From contig AP026538.1 of assembly GCA_026075535.2 (NCBI GenBank), positions 3,286,001-3,350,000 of the forward strand: a stretch of DNA of 64,000 nucleotides. Reading direction: 5' to 3'. The position numbers and the translations under genes are program-made. The notes under the pieces were generated by a model. It did not search any database. It saw only the letters and a list, made by a program, of their open reading frames with translations, and was not told where the DNA came from. Below, piece by piece: positions 1 to 8,387 of this stretch (position 1 is the stretch's first letter; each line of letters begins with the position of its first letter). The DNA comes from Tricholoma matsutake. Its lineage: Eukaryota > Basidiomycota > Agaricomycetes > Agaricales > Tricholomataceae.

Positions 1-1020
1 CGAAGGTCGTATGTATCCTTTGCGCAATTGCTCCTTCAGGAATGCATCCAGTTCTTCTTGTTCCATCAGAGATAATGGATATACCTTTGACTTCTTCAGC
101 ACAAACCCTGGCTTCATCTCAATCGCATGATCCCATGGCTTCCACACTGGCATTTGCTCAGACTCCTTCTTTTGGAACACTGACAAATGTTTATGATACA
201 CTTTTGGCACCCATTCCTCCACTGGCTTCTCCACCTTCACAATATTCTTGTCCCACGATTGTCCTCCACAAACTGCTCTAAAGGTTTGCTTCTGCTCTTC
301 TTTCTCGATCATGATCGGAACTTCCCCATTTGGCATTTCCTCATCCTCCACTTCCTCCATCGTAACAGAATACTTCCTCGGATGTTCTTTCTCTTTCTTT
401 TTCCTTTTTTCCTTCTTCATCTTCCTCCCATACACATTACATTCCTTAGGACAATGAGTCATTTGCACTTTCCCAGTTTTCCAATCAATTTCGGGATTAT
501 GCTTCTGTAACCATGGACATCCTATTATTAGATTGGTTTTCCCAAGATCGCACACTTCGAATACGGCTCGCTCCTGATGCTCCTGATACTTTAGTACCAT
601 AGTCACCTCCTCCTTGATAGTTCCTCCACGATTGACTGTTCTGTCAATATTGTACACCATTATAGGTTGCGCCAGCTTGCGTGTGTTAATACTGTTTTCG
701 GTAATTAAGGATTGATTAATAAATAATCCTGTAGCACCACTGTCAAGCAACGCTTCCACATCAATAGCTGCATGTGTGTCCACTGTCTTCAGTCCCACAG
801 TCAAGGTGATTTCGGGTTCTATTTGCGCAGAGCGAATAAAGAATTTAGGGGTTTTCGGAAATGACATGTGACTATTTTCTTTGTTGCGTGATTCGCAACA
901 GTTGTACTCCTCCTCGATTTCCTTTTCTGATTTACTCTGGGTTTCCTCGGATACTAATACATTGTAATGATTCTGGGTCACCAATGGGGAAACCTTCACT
1001 GGGACTCTTCCACAAAATTC
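1..1020 (-). CDS. Gypsy pol: aspartic protease and start of reverse transcriptase (partial)
   Basis: One open minus-strand frame runs from about 1020 to the window edge without a stop. It holds the retropepsin motif L-DSGATGLFI near 740, a conserved segment ending in NLIIGCPWL near 520, a Lys/Glu-rich linker, and then KGYIRPS, the usual entry of gypsy reverse transcriptase. It lies in the -1 frame relative to gag and overlaps gag's end by a few tens of bases, which suggests frameshift expression of pol. The catalytic Asp is intact here, unlike in Gy2. Known role of the family: processing of the polyprotein in the virus-like particle and cDNA synthesis. The rest of pol lies beyond position 1. 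Confidence 0.8.
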
Positions 1021-2093
1021 TCCTGCTTGCCTTCCTCTGGCTTCACTTCCTCGATTGTAGCTCCCCTGATCTTTCTCTTCTGCTTGCAATACTTAGAAAT
1101 GTGTCCTAACTGCCCACAGTTAAAACATTTAAGTGGGGCTCGTCTCCCCACTTGATCAACCTCCATTGCCTCTGCTGGTGCTGCTGACTCCATAACTATA
1201 GGTGTCACTGCCATGGCTGGTGGCTGTGCCCTCGGAGCTTGCGCCTGAGGTGCCTTTCCTTTCTTGGACTTTCCTCCTGATGACTTTCCAAATTTACTAC
1301 TTCCATACATCAACTTTGACTCTGCCTGTTCCTGCTGATATTGCTGGTCAAGGCGCATTCCCCAATTATACCACTCATCCAACTTCTCTGGCATAGAAGG
1401 TAGTCAGTAGATAGACTTGAATAAAGAGGGATTTAATCCTGCTTTCAAAAACTCTACCAATGCAGCTTCTCCCATGTCTGTTTGCGAAGCTTCTGCTTTG
1501 AACTGCAAAATAAATTCATCCGCCATTAAGGAACCTTGGCGCATGGTCTTTAATTTAGCATTAGCTGTCACTTTTGAATTAGGGTCTCCAAACTGTGCCT
1601 CCAATCTCTCCAGAAATTCCTTGAAGGTTGCAAATGGTTTATTTCCCATGGCAATTTGATTAATAGCCTCATTTCTCCAGAACTGTGCTTTCCCCCCCTG
1701 AATGTATGAGAGAGCAAACATAATCCTAGACTCAGCTGTACGAAACTCGGGCTTCCTCCCATGGATGTACAATACTATAGAGCTGATGAAGGATTTTGTA
1801 TTCTCCATGGTACCGTCAAAGATTTGTGGGGGCACGTACTTAGGTAAGCGCACTTTTCCATTTCCAGATTTCTCCACCGTCTCATCCTCCTGCGATATCC
1901 ACTCCACCATCTCCTCCATCTCATCATCTCTTTCTCCTGTCATCTCTGGCTGTACTTCCACTTGTCTGGGCTGTGATGCTGCCAATACTGACACTAATTG
2001 CAACATTTGCACTGTGAGCACATCAATTTTCGCCTCTAGTGCTGGTATGGGAACAGGATTAGGACCGGGATTAGAAGTTGAAGGTTCGGACAT
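996..2093 (-). CDS. Gypsy Gag with C-terminal zinc knuckle (one in-frame TGA)
   Basis: The frame starts at ATG 2093 with a Ser/Pro-rich N terminus, then a retrotransposon-gag domain (PPQIFDGTMENTKSF to FLKAGLNPSLFKSIY, about residues 85-229). An in-frame TGA lies at 1404-1406. The same frame continues through a Lys/Ala-rich linker to a CCHC zinc knuckle (CFNCGQLGHISKYC) near 1110, ending at 996. Copy 2 has the same TGA at the same codon; copy 3 has CAA there. That fits a lost CGA Arg codon, but readthrough cannot be excluded. Gag would form the particle and bind element RNA. Confidence 0.82.
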
Positions 2094-2566
2094 AATTGTA
2101 AAATCTGTGATGAATCACTTCTTCGACAAATTCAAAATTTTTCTTCGAGACCTCTCCAAACGTCTACGGGTCACGTGATAAGGTTCGTCGAGGTTCGTCA
2201 ATGGTTCATTGTTCGTCAGGCGCCTATTTTGACACTTCGGATCAACAACCCTTCCAACAGTGCCTGATCTCGGAGATATCACTGAATTCGGCTTGTAACT
2301 AAAATAGTCGTCCGAATAGAGTAAGGTAAATCGTAACTAAACCAGATCCGATCAGTTGTCTGGTTGCAGCTGTCCTAATGATGAGCGCTGCCTCTTGATC
2401 ACTGGCAGTCGCAATGTAAGGCGAGGCCTGGCGTCGGCTTACGAAAGAAAAGGTAGATTACGTATATACAAGTACTTCCGGCTCGTGCCGAAAGGATGAA
2501 TAATCGGATGTGGCACGGTGAAACAATGATGTATGCGCAAGCAAGAGAAGGCGCACTGATATGGGA

Positions 2567-2577
2567 AGTTGTGTTCT
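2567..2577 (-). promoter_or_regulatory. Self-complementary primer-binding site of Gy1
   Basis: AGAACACAACT (minus sense) begins 2 nt after the 5' LTR. It does not start with the TGG expected of a tRNA-primed site. It pairs perfectly over 11 nt with the predicted RNA 5' end in the LTR. Tf1 of fission yeast uses such a self-primer of 11 nt. The same site is present in copy 2 (32521-32531) and copy 3. Confidence 0.65.
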
Positions 2578-2579
2578 TC

Positions 2580-2990
2580 TGTTAGGGTGACACCCACTAT
2601 CTGCTAGCTAAGACCGTGCAGGTTCTCTCTACAAGAAGGGGGCGGGATCCGTGTGCGTGATGGGGAATTGATGGTTTTGATGCGAGGGGTTATTAATAGG
2701 TGAGTTTGTTGAGATAGGCCTTTCACACCGAAAACGTAGGTGGAATACCTAAGAGAACACAACTGGGGTCCCCTAGGCATATATTTAGGGTTTATATGCT
2801 ATGTTACATATATTGTACATTGTTGTTACCGATGCGCGCATACAGGCGCGTACATAGTGATGCGTGCAAAATAATATTCTCATGCTATCAAAGTGTAGCG
2901 TCATTTGGCATCATTTGGTGTAATGTAGTGTAATTCAACATAATAAAATAAAAATGAAATTTTATTAGGTAATGGGGCTGTTTCCTAACA
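2580..2990 (-). repeat. 5' LTR of Gy1 copy 1
   Basis: The LTR is bounded by TGTTAGG...CCTAACA (TG..CA with a 7-bp inverted end). Closely similar copies lie at 28621-29021, 32534-32935, 36588-37019 and, in the opposite orientation, 56619-56999. It carries the promoter described separately. Confidence 0.95.
2754..2796 (-). promoter_or_regulatory. LTR promoter: TATA box and predicted RNA start
   Basis: In minus-strand sense a TATAAA box (2796-2791) lies 32 nt upstream of AGTTGTGTTCT (2764-2754). Those 11 nt are the exact reverse complement of the sequence just inside the LTR (2567-2577). Both facts point to position 2764 as the transcript start. The spacing and complement are seen; the start site is inferred. 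Confidence 0.65.
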
Positions 2991-3101
2991 GGAGCAGTCC
3001 CAGAGCAATTAGCTGGGCTTAGATTTGTAGAGAGGCTCCTTATTCAATGAGTCCATGTAAATGGCTGTTTTGTTTGTGTTGCCTCCTCTGGTCTCCACAA
3101 A

Positions 3102-4470
3102 ATGATGGCTCATGTCATTGCATTTGAATCTCCAGTAGCAAAAGTGTACAATACTTTACCCCCACCAATTGAAGAATTGGATGAAGTTCTTGCAGTGCTG
3201 TTTACAGGCCCATGTAAGCCTACTCACAGTGAAACCAAATGTACCCCTTTGCTTGTTAGGCGGAAACACAACAGGCAGGGCAAAACTTTCCCAGAGAGAA
3301 AATGTGGAGAAAATGTGGAGAAAATTACACTTTTTCATGTAGCAAACAAGTAAAGAAAAACTGGTGAAAATAGGTTATTTTCTCTTTATTTTCTCTGCAA
3401 TCTGCCTATGGGAAAATAAAGAGAAAATAACCTATTTTCACCAGTTTTTCTTTACTTGTTTGCTACATGAAAAAGTGTAATTTTCTCCACATTTTCTCCA
3501 CATTTTCTCTCTGGGAAAGTTTTGCCCTGCCTGTTGTGAAAGTGGTAGCCCATGCCCTGGAGTGGCTAAAACTAAATCACTATGACTATGCAGATTTGGA
3601 TATTGCATATGATGAGCTTGAAAAATATCCTGAGGATGTACCCCCTGTAACAATAGAATATCAACACTCATTGACAAATAAAGTAGAAGAGGGGATGAGT
3701 AATTTTGACCAGTCAATAGATGATGGTGTTGAAAATGGTGAATGCCCTTTTATAGTTCATGGAATTACAGGGGAATCATTGACAACTAAAACCATGGCAG
3801 CTCTTAAAGGACTTGCTCTCCGGCACTGGAATAATAATGGAGGTGCTTTATCTGTAAGTCATGCTGCAGATGCCCAGTCAATCTATAATAATCCTAACTT
3901 GTATCCCCAAAATCTTCCATGGCTATTTCCCTATGGTTTGGGAGCAATTGGTGCAAGTACTATATTTGACAAAGCTCACAAACAACATCTACTAATGTAC
4001 CATGATAAGTGATTTCAGCATGATGCCATCTTTCCTTTTGTTGCATTTAGCCATGAGCAAATCAAGGCATCAACCACTAGTGGATTTATATTGGCAGAAA
4101 CAGAAAAATTCAATGATATTGCTGACAGACTGCTCAATGTTGACCAATCTAGCTTAGAAAATATTGCAAAGCAAATGTCAGAGGGTGAAATTGTGCGACC
4201 AGCTAATAGTGATGAGGAGCTTTGCTTTCAAGTGATTCATGATCTTGACCATGTTAATGGAAAAGTAAGTGGATCTACTACCAGCAAAAAGTATATGCAT
4301 AATGAGATCTGGTCATTAATATCATACTTAGGGGCCCCACTTTGGTATATAACATTATCACCAGCAGATAACAAGCATCCAATCTGCTTGTATTTTGCAG
4401 ATACCAAGGAAGCATTTCACCCCTTTATTCATTTTCCAGATGACAGAATTCAGCCTGAACTTTACACTCC
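3102..4470 (+). pseudogene. Helitron 1 Rep-helicase gene, N-terminal part
   Basis: The reading frame MMAHVIAFESP...LPPPIEELDEVL...CTPLLVRRK is the N-terminal region usual in fungal Helitron proteins. It is cut at 3266 by the MITE and resumes at 3542 (KVVAHALEWLKLNH). It continues to a helitron-helicase-like domain (LPWLFPYGLGAIG near 3925) and then, past a stop at 4010-4012, to AETEKFNDIADRL and LWYITLSPADNKHP (about 4340). There it runs into repeat DNA. Removing the MITE and one AAA copy restores the frame RRK-VVAHALEW. Confidence 0.75.
3267..3538. mobile_element. Foldback MITE, 127-bp perfect inverted repeat (CACTA-like)
   Basis: The two arms (3267-3393 and 3412-3538) are exact reverse complements over 127 bp with an 18-nt loop. 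Ends read CACAACAGGC...GCCTGTTGTG and the element is flanked by AAA (3264-3266, 3539-3541). A 3-bp target duplication and CAC ends fit the CACTA/EnSpm superfamily; that assignment is inference. It has no coding capacity. The absence of any mismatch suggests a young insertion. Confidence 0.85.
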
Positions 4471-4526
4471 CCCACAGAGTCCTGGAGGAATCCTGGTAGT
4501 CCTACCAGGAAGACCAGGAATCCTCC

Positions 4527-5044
4527 AGGAATCCAGTGGGACTCACCAGGAATCCAGTGGGACTCACCAGGAATCCAGTGGGACTCACCAGGAATCCAGT
4601 GGGACTCACCAGGAATCCAGTGGGACTCACCAGGAATCCAGTGGGACTCACCAGGAATCCAGTGGGACTCACCAGGAATCCAGTGGGACTCACCAGGAAT
4701 CCAGTGGGACTCACCAGGAATCCAGTGGGACTCACCAGGAATCCAGTGGGACTCACCAGGAATCCAGTGGGACTCACCAGGAATCCAGTGGGACTCACCA
4801 GGAATCCAGTGGGACTCACCAGGAATCCAGTGGGACTCACCAGGAATCCAGTGGGACTCACCAGGAATCCAGTGGGACTCACCAGGAATCCAGTGGGACT
4901 CACCAGGAATCCAGTGGGACTCACCAGGAATCCAGTGGGACTCACCAGGAATCCAGTGGGACTCACCAGGAATCCAGTGGGACTCACCAGGAATCCAGTG
5001 GGACTCACCAGGAATCCAGTGGGACTCACCAGGAATCCAGGGGG
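4527..5044. repeat. 21-bp tandem repeat array, about 24-25 units
   Basis: The unit CAGGAATCCAGTGGGACTCAC is repeated almost without change. Since 21 is a multiple of 3 it stays open in several frames (for example QESSGTH on +, SPTGFLV on -), which produces long spurious ORFs. Single diverged copies of the core CCAGGAATCC lie at both ends of the composite insertion, so the array probably grew from its subterminal repeats. Confidence 0.95.
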
Positions 5045-5049
5045 ACTCA

Positions 5050-5245
5050 GTACCCTAAAGTCATACCATAATGGAAAGTCAATTTGAGATATCTTATCAA
5101 AGTGCTTCGGACTTCATGAATTTCACAAAGTACCTACAAAATAAACTTGTTCAGAGTAGGGATTGAAGTCTAGAACTCATGATCAATAATCACATGACAA
5201 ACCAAACAAGTGCTTAACCAGTTGAGCCACAGGAGAATTATTAGC
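5050..5245 (-). mobile_element. tRNA-derived SINE-like segment
   Basis: Read on the minus strand, TGGCTCAACTGG (near 5230-5210) fits a Pol III A box and GACTTCAATCC (near 5172-5160) fits a B box about 55 nt further on. The sequence cannot fold into a full tRNA, so it is more likely the head of a SINE followed by unrelated body sequence down to about 5050. No target duplication was found. Confidence 0.5.
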
Positions 5246-5340
5246 TGCCAATATAAAAGTGTATTTATACCCTCAAACTCAAACTTAGGTATTTCTCTCT
5301 CAAAGCTCACAATTAAGATCAAGTAAAATTTATTAACTAC

Positions 5341-5595
5341 ATCCCTCGCGTTGGACACAAGGGATACATCATTAATTACATAAAAAAAAACCTCCCCCAC
5401 ACAAGGTGCGAGGGGGAGTCCTACAAATATATACATATAAAACTAATCTCCCCTCACGTTGAACGCGAGGGGAGCACTACAATTATAAAGAAAAAGAAAG
5501 AAAAACCCCTCACCCATGTAAAACATGGGCGATGGGGAAGGTATTACCATAAATTAAAAAGGAAAAAAACTGCCCCATGCAAAATGCGGGGGCAG
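5341..5595. repeat. Array of five GC-rich hairpins in AT-rich spacer
   Basis: Five near-perfect palindromes start at 5341, 5392, 5448, 5506 and 5570 (25-32 nt each, spacing 51-64). Each has C-rich left and G-rich right arms, for example CTCCCCTCACG...CGCGAGGGGAG at 5448-5474. Spacers are A/T-rich. Several arm mismatches are of the CG versus CA/TG type, suggesting once-perfect stems. Arm sequences differ between hairpins, so this is a repeated structure rather than a simple tandem repeat. Confidence 0.75.
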
Positions 5596-5599
5596 CCTG

Positions 5600-6300
5600 G
5601 TGAGTTGTGCCTGTCGTCCTGTCCCCGTTGTCCTGGGTGCCGGGCCTTCGTTGTCGCTGTCCTCGTTGTTGCCGTCCTGGGCATCATTTCCATGGTGCTC
5701 CTGGTTGCCGTGCCCTTCCTGGTTGTTGTTGCCATCCTGGCCATCTCCCGCTGTGTGGTGGTGCCGTCATCACCATTCCACCCGCAATCCACCCCATGAG
5801 CAGTGGCTCATGGGGCTGGAGGTGGGTGGTGTGTCGTTGGCCCTGTTGTTGTTGTCCGTCGTGGTTGTTGTCCATAGTGGTTGGTGGCTGTGCTTCACAT
5901 TCTCAGGGTTCTGGTGCTGGTAGGCAGTGGTGTTGTTGTTGTCGTCGACTGCACACACTCACGATCCACCCTACGAGCAGAGGCTCGCAGGCGTGGGGTG
6001 GGTGTGTTGGGTTTTCTTGTGTCCAGCCATTGTTACCAGTAGAGTAGAACCTATAGAACAAAAGAAATGAGTTAGTTAGTTTATAAAAACAAAAAGCAAA
6101 CAAAAAAGTGTTCCATCCAGTCGGCTCGTTTGCCATCGTTACCAGTAGAGTAGAACCTATAAAACAAAAGAAATGAGTTAGTTAGTTTATAAAAACAAAA
6201 AGCAAACAAAAAAAACTTACATAGGGCCCAAACGACGCGATCTGTGTCGTTTGGGCCTGCATTCCATCCAGTTGTTTGGGCCCGTTTCCTGTGCATTGTG
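5600..6300 (-). repeat. hAT-family-related segment with intron-like stretch
   Basis: This shares short signatures with elements A, B and C: GAGCAGTGGCTC-type palindromes at about 5800 and 5970 and a GGGCCCAAACGACG/CGTTTGGGCC pair at 6224-6265. On the minus strand an intron-like stretch (donor GTAAGT at 6220-6215, branch CTAACTAAC, acceptor TATAG at 6157) matches those in A-C. Its TAGTG termini were not found. No protein is credible here; long open frames reflect base bias. Confidence 0.55.
6032..6215. repeat. 106-bp tandem duplication of the intron-like stretch
   Basis: The stretch beginning GTTACCAGTAGAGTAGAACC occurs at 6032 and again at 6138, with about 78 bp nearly identical. The duplicated piece contains the branch point and acceptor side of the intron-like segment; only the right copy keeps the GTAAGT donor. 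Confidence 0.85.
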
Positions 6301-6520
6301 GCATGTTCATTGGTGGTGAGAGAAAGGAGGGAGGGAGGGAGGTGGAGGGGGCATTGTCGATGGTGGTGGTGGTGGTTGAATGATGAGCCTCTGTAAAAAA
6401 GGAAATTTCTCAGAGTTGCCAGCTCATCGATGAGCTATGTTGATGACACAGCTGTATGCTTTGTCATACACAGCCACTTGATGTGGTACTTAGATCAACT
6501 TATGTTGTATATTAGAATGG

Positions 6521-6600
6521 CACTATGGTCTAATGGTATATTGCACCTGTTTAATTCAACCCTGAGGTCTGGGGTTCAATTCTCAAAGGTTTCCTTTTTA
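6521..6600 (+). mobile_element. tRNA-like SINE head
   Basis: TGGTCTAATGG (near 6528) fits an A box and GGGTTCAATTC (near 6575) a B box on the plus strand. The acceptor arms do not pair, so it is not a working tRNA gene. It faces outward opposite to the one at 5050-5245. Confidence 0.45.
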
Positions 6601-6854
6601 ATAGTAAGGACTCCTGGTTAAATCCCAGTGGAGTCCTGGTGGATTCCTGGTGGATTCCTGGTACCAGAGTCCTGGGGAATTCCAGGAATTCCTCCTGGAA
6701 GAGTGAAATTTACCAGGAATCAACCAGGAATCCCCCTGGAATGGGAAGAGTCAGGAATATATACTTGAGTGACAAATGGCTGGAACATTGGTTCCCAATA
6801 ATCCTCCAGGATTCCTCCAGGAATCCTCCAGGAATACGTGGGGGAGGACGAAGA

Positions 6855-8387
6855 CCTCATTTCGGTTTATAGCTGAAAATCCTGTAGCAGGAGCTTGTTT
6901 CTTCCATTTTATGGTTCAAATGTTCATCAAGCATATTTTAGGAGTAGGATCAGAGCACAAAGGCTTATATGGTGATACATCAGGCTATTATGGTACTGTA
7001 ACAACAGGGCCAGCTAACACTGCATCTGCATATGCTAGTATGGATTAAAGGGGCCCTTTCTCCAGAAGAAATGAGAGATAGAATTAAAGACCCTGAGTCA
7101 GAATTTCACCAAAGGCTGATAAAATATTTAGAAAGCTGTCATGCAGGAGAATTTCTGACAGGTGACAAGGAAACAGTAGCAGCCAATGTAGATGCAGCAT
7201 CTGTGCATTTGGGCTATGAAAACCCCACTGAAACCTTGCCAATGCCAACACCTGATCCATGCACTGATGGAAAATGCAGTAGCTGCCCAAAGTGTGAAGC
7301 ATTAGATCAATGGACTACACAGTATAATGCAACAGTAGATGATTTGATTCTAAAGTCAAATCTTCACTCCTGCACAACCAACAGAAACAAAGATGGGTCT
7401 GAAAATAAAGCAAGGTCTTTTAAAGGCTGTCTGGACAATATATGGGGTTGTTGTTCAGCATGGTTCCCCAGAAATATTTTCCATCAAACAGAGATTGACT
7501 CTGAAACTGGTAGCCTGAACATGAAGAACAAAGAGGCCTGGATAAATACTTTGTCTTATGTTGTTACATATTTACTAAGATGCAACACTGATGTTACAAG
7601 CCTACGATCTGGCACAGCAATAAAAGGTGTATTGCTGTATGTCACAAACTATGTCACAAAATCTGCTTTAAAGACACATGTTGTATTTGATATTATCAGG
7701 TCAATATTCCAGAAGAATTCAGAAATGATTGGTGGCACAGAGTCTTGTCAGGCTAAAGCAAGACAGCTCACAACAAAAATTGTAAATGCACTAAGTGCTA
7801 AGATGGAGTTAGGCAGTCCCATGATATGCTTATACTTGCTTTGCCATCCTGACCACTATAAAAGTCATGAATTCCCACCTTTTTACTGGCAATCATTTGT
7901 CACACATGTTAGAAATGCTTGGAAGCCAGTGCAATCAACATCAGCACAAGCAGATTATAAAGAAACCTCTGAAAAACTTTTCATTTTTAAACAGAAAAAC
8001 CATATTATAAAACTTTCTCCTGTAGCTGATTATGTTTTCCATTCTTCTGAATTAGAAAATGTATGTCTATATGATTGGGTATCAAGAGCTGAAAGAGTCA
8101 AAAGACAAGGCCAGACTGACATCATAGTAGTACAAGAGCCAACCTCAGATACTGAACAAACTATACCAGCGAAAAAAACAAGTTTGCTAACATTTCTGCC
8201 CAGCCACTCTTTTGCTTCATCTCATGCCACTAGATGGCTTCCACCTCAAAAAGCTCATGTGCCAGCATTTATAGGACCAACACTGCCTAAGAGAGACCAA
8301 GGTGATTGTGAATACTACTGTACTACAATGTTGACATTGTTGGAGGTCTGGCTTGCATTTGAAAGACGATGCTGGGACATGGAGTGA
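6855..8387 (+). pseudogene. Helitron 1 Rep domain (HUH and two-Tyr motifs)
   Basis: RFIAENPVAGACFFHFM opens the segment. A frame change near 7000 follows, then the HUH motif L-H-L-H-M (His codons 7023-7025 and 7029-7031). Further on lies the two-Tyr motif YVTNYVTK, with Tyr codons at 7638-7640 and 7650-7652 and Lys at 7659-7661. These are the catalytic parts of Helitron Rep, which nicks and joins single strands. A Cys-rich patch (CTDGKCSSCPKC, near 7260) lies between. All catalytic residues are present although the gene is broken. The frame ends at 8387 after a shift near 8345. Confidence 0.85.

Larger units (their letters stand above)
1..2990 (-). mobile_element. Ty3/gypsy chromovirus Gy1, copy 1 (5' part; truncated by window edge)
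   Basis: The element runs on the minus strand. A 411-bp 5' LTR (2580-2990) is followed by a 2-nt gap, a primer-binding site, an untranslated leader (2094-2566, no gene seen), gag, protease and the start of reverse transcriptase, where the window ends. The family is a chromovirus because the related copy at 28621-32935 ends its integrase in a chromodomain. The 3' LTR is outside the window, so the target duplication cannot be checked. It abuts the 5' part of Helitron 1. Confidence 0.9.
4470..6850. mobile_element. Composite repeat insertion splitting Helitron 1 Rep gene
   Basis: The Rep coding sequence stops near 4470 and resumes near 6855. The ends of the intervening DNA are inverted copies of each other: CTCCCCCAC followed by imperfect CCTGGAGGAATCCTGG motifs at the left, and the mirror image ending CGTGGGGGAG at 6835-6844. 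Inside are a 21-bp satellite, two tRNA-like stretches facing outward, a run of five hairpins and a segment of the hAT-like family. I could not fix a target duplication, so the exact ends are approximate. Confidence 0.6.

Noticed and set aside
4527..5044. CRISPR-like array
   Set aside because: Units are contiguous without variable spacers, and the setting is eukaryotic.
4091..5087. Long ORFs over 4091-5087 on both strands (e.g. QESSGTH repeats)
   Set aside because: They are produced by the 21-bp satellite, which has no stop in several frames. Not a real repeat protein.
5150..5240. tRNA gene on the minus strand
   Set aside because: A and B boxes present but no acceptor-stem pairing and no plausible anticodon arm; more likely a SINE head.
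5584..6047. Overlapping ORFs rich in Cys, Val and Pro
   Set aside because: Three frames are open at once because of base bias in the hAT-related segment; no domain and no codon signal.
6521..6600. tRNA gene on the plus strand
   Set aside because: Box-like sequences only; stems do not close.
4455..6870. Target duplication of the composite insertion in Helitron 1
   Set aside because: No convincing repeat at either border; only the inverted CTCCCCCAC ends are visible.
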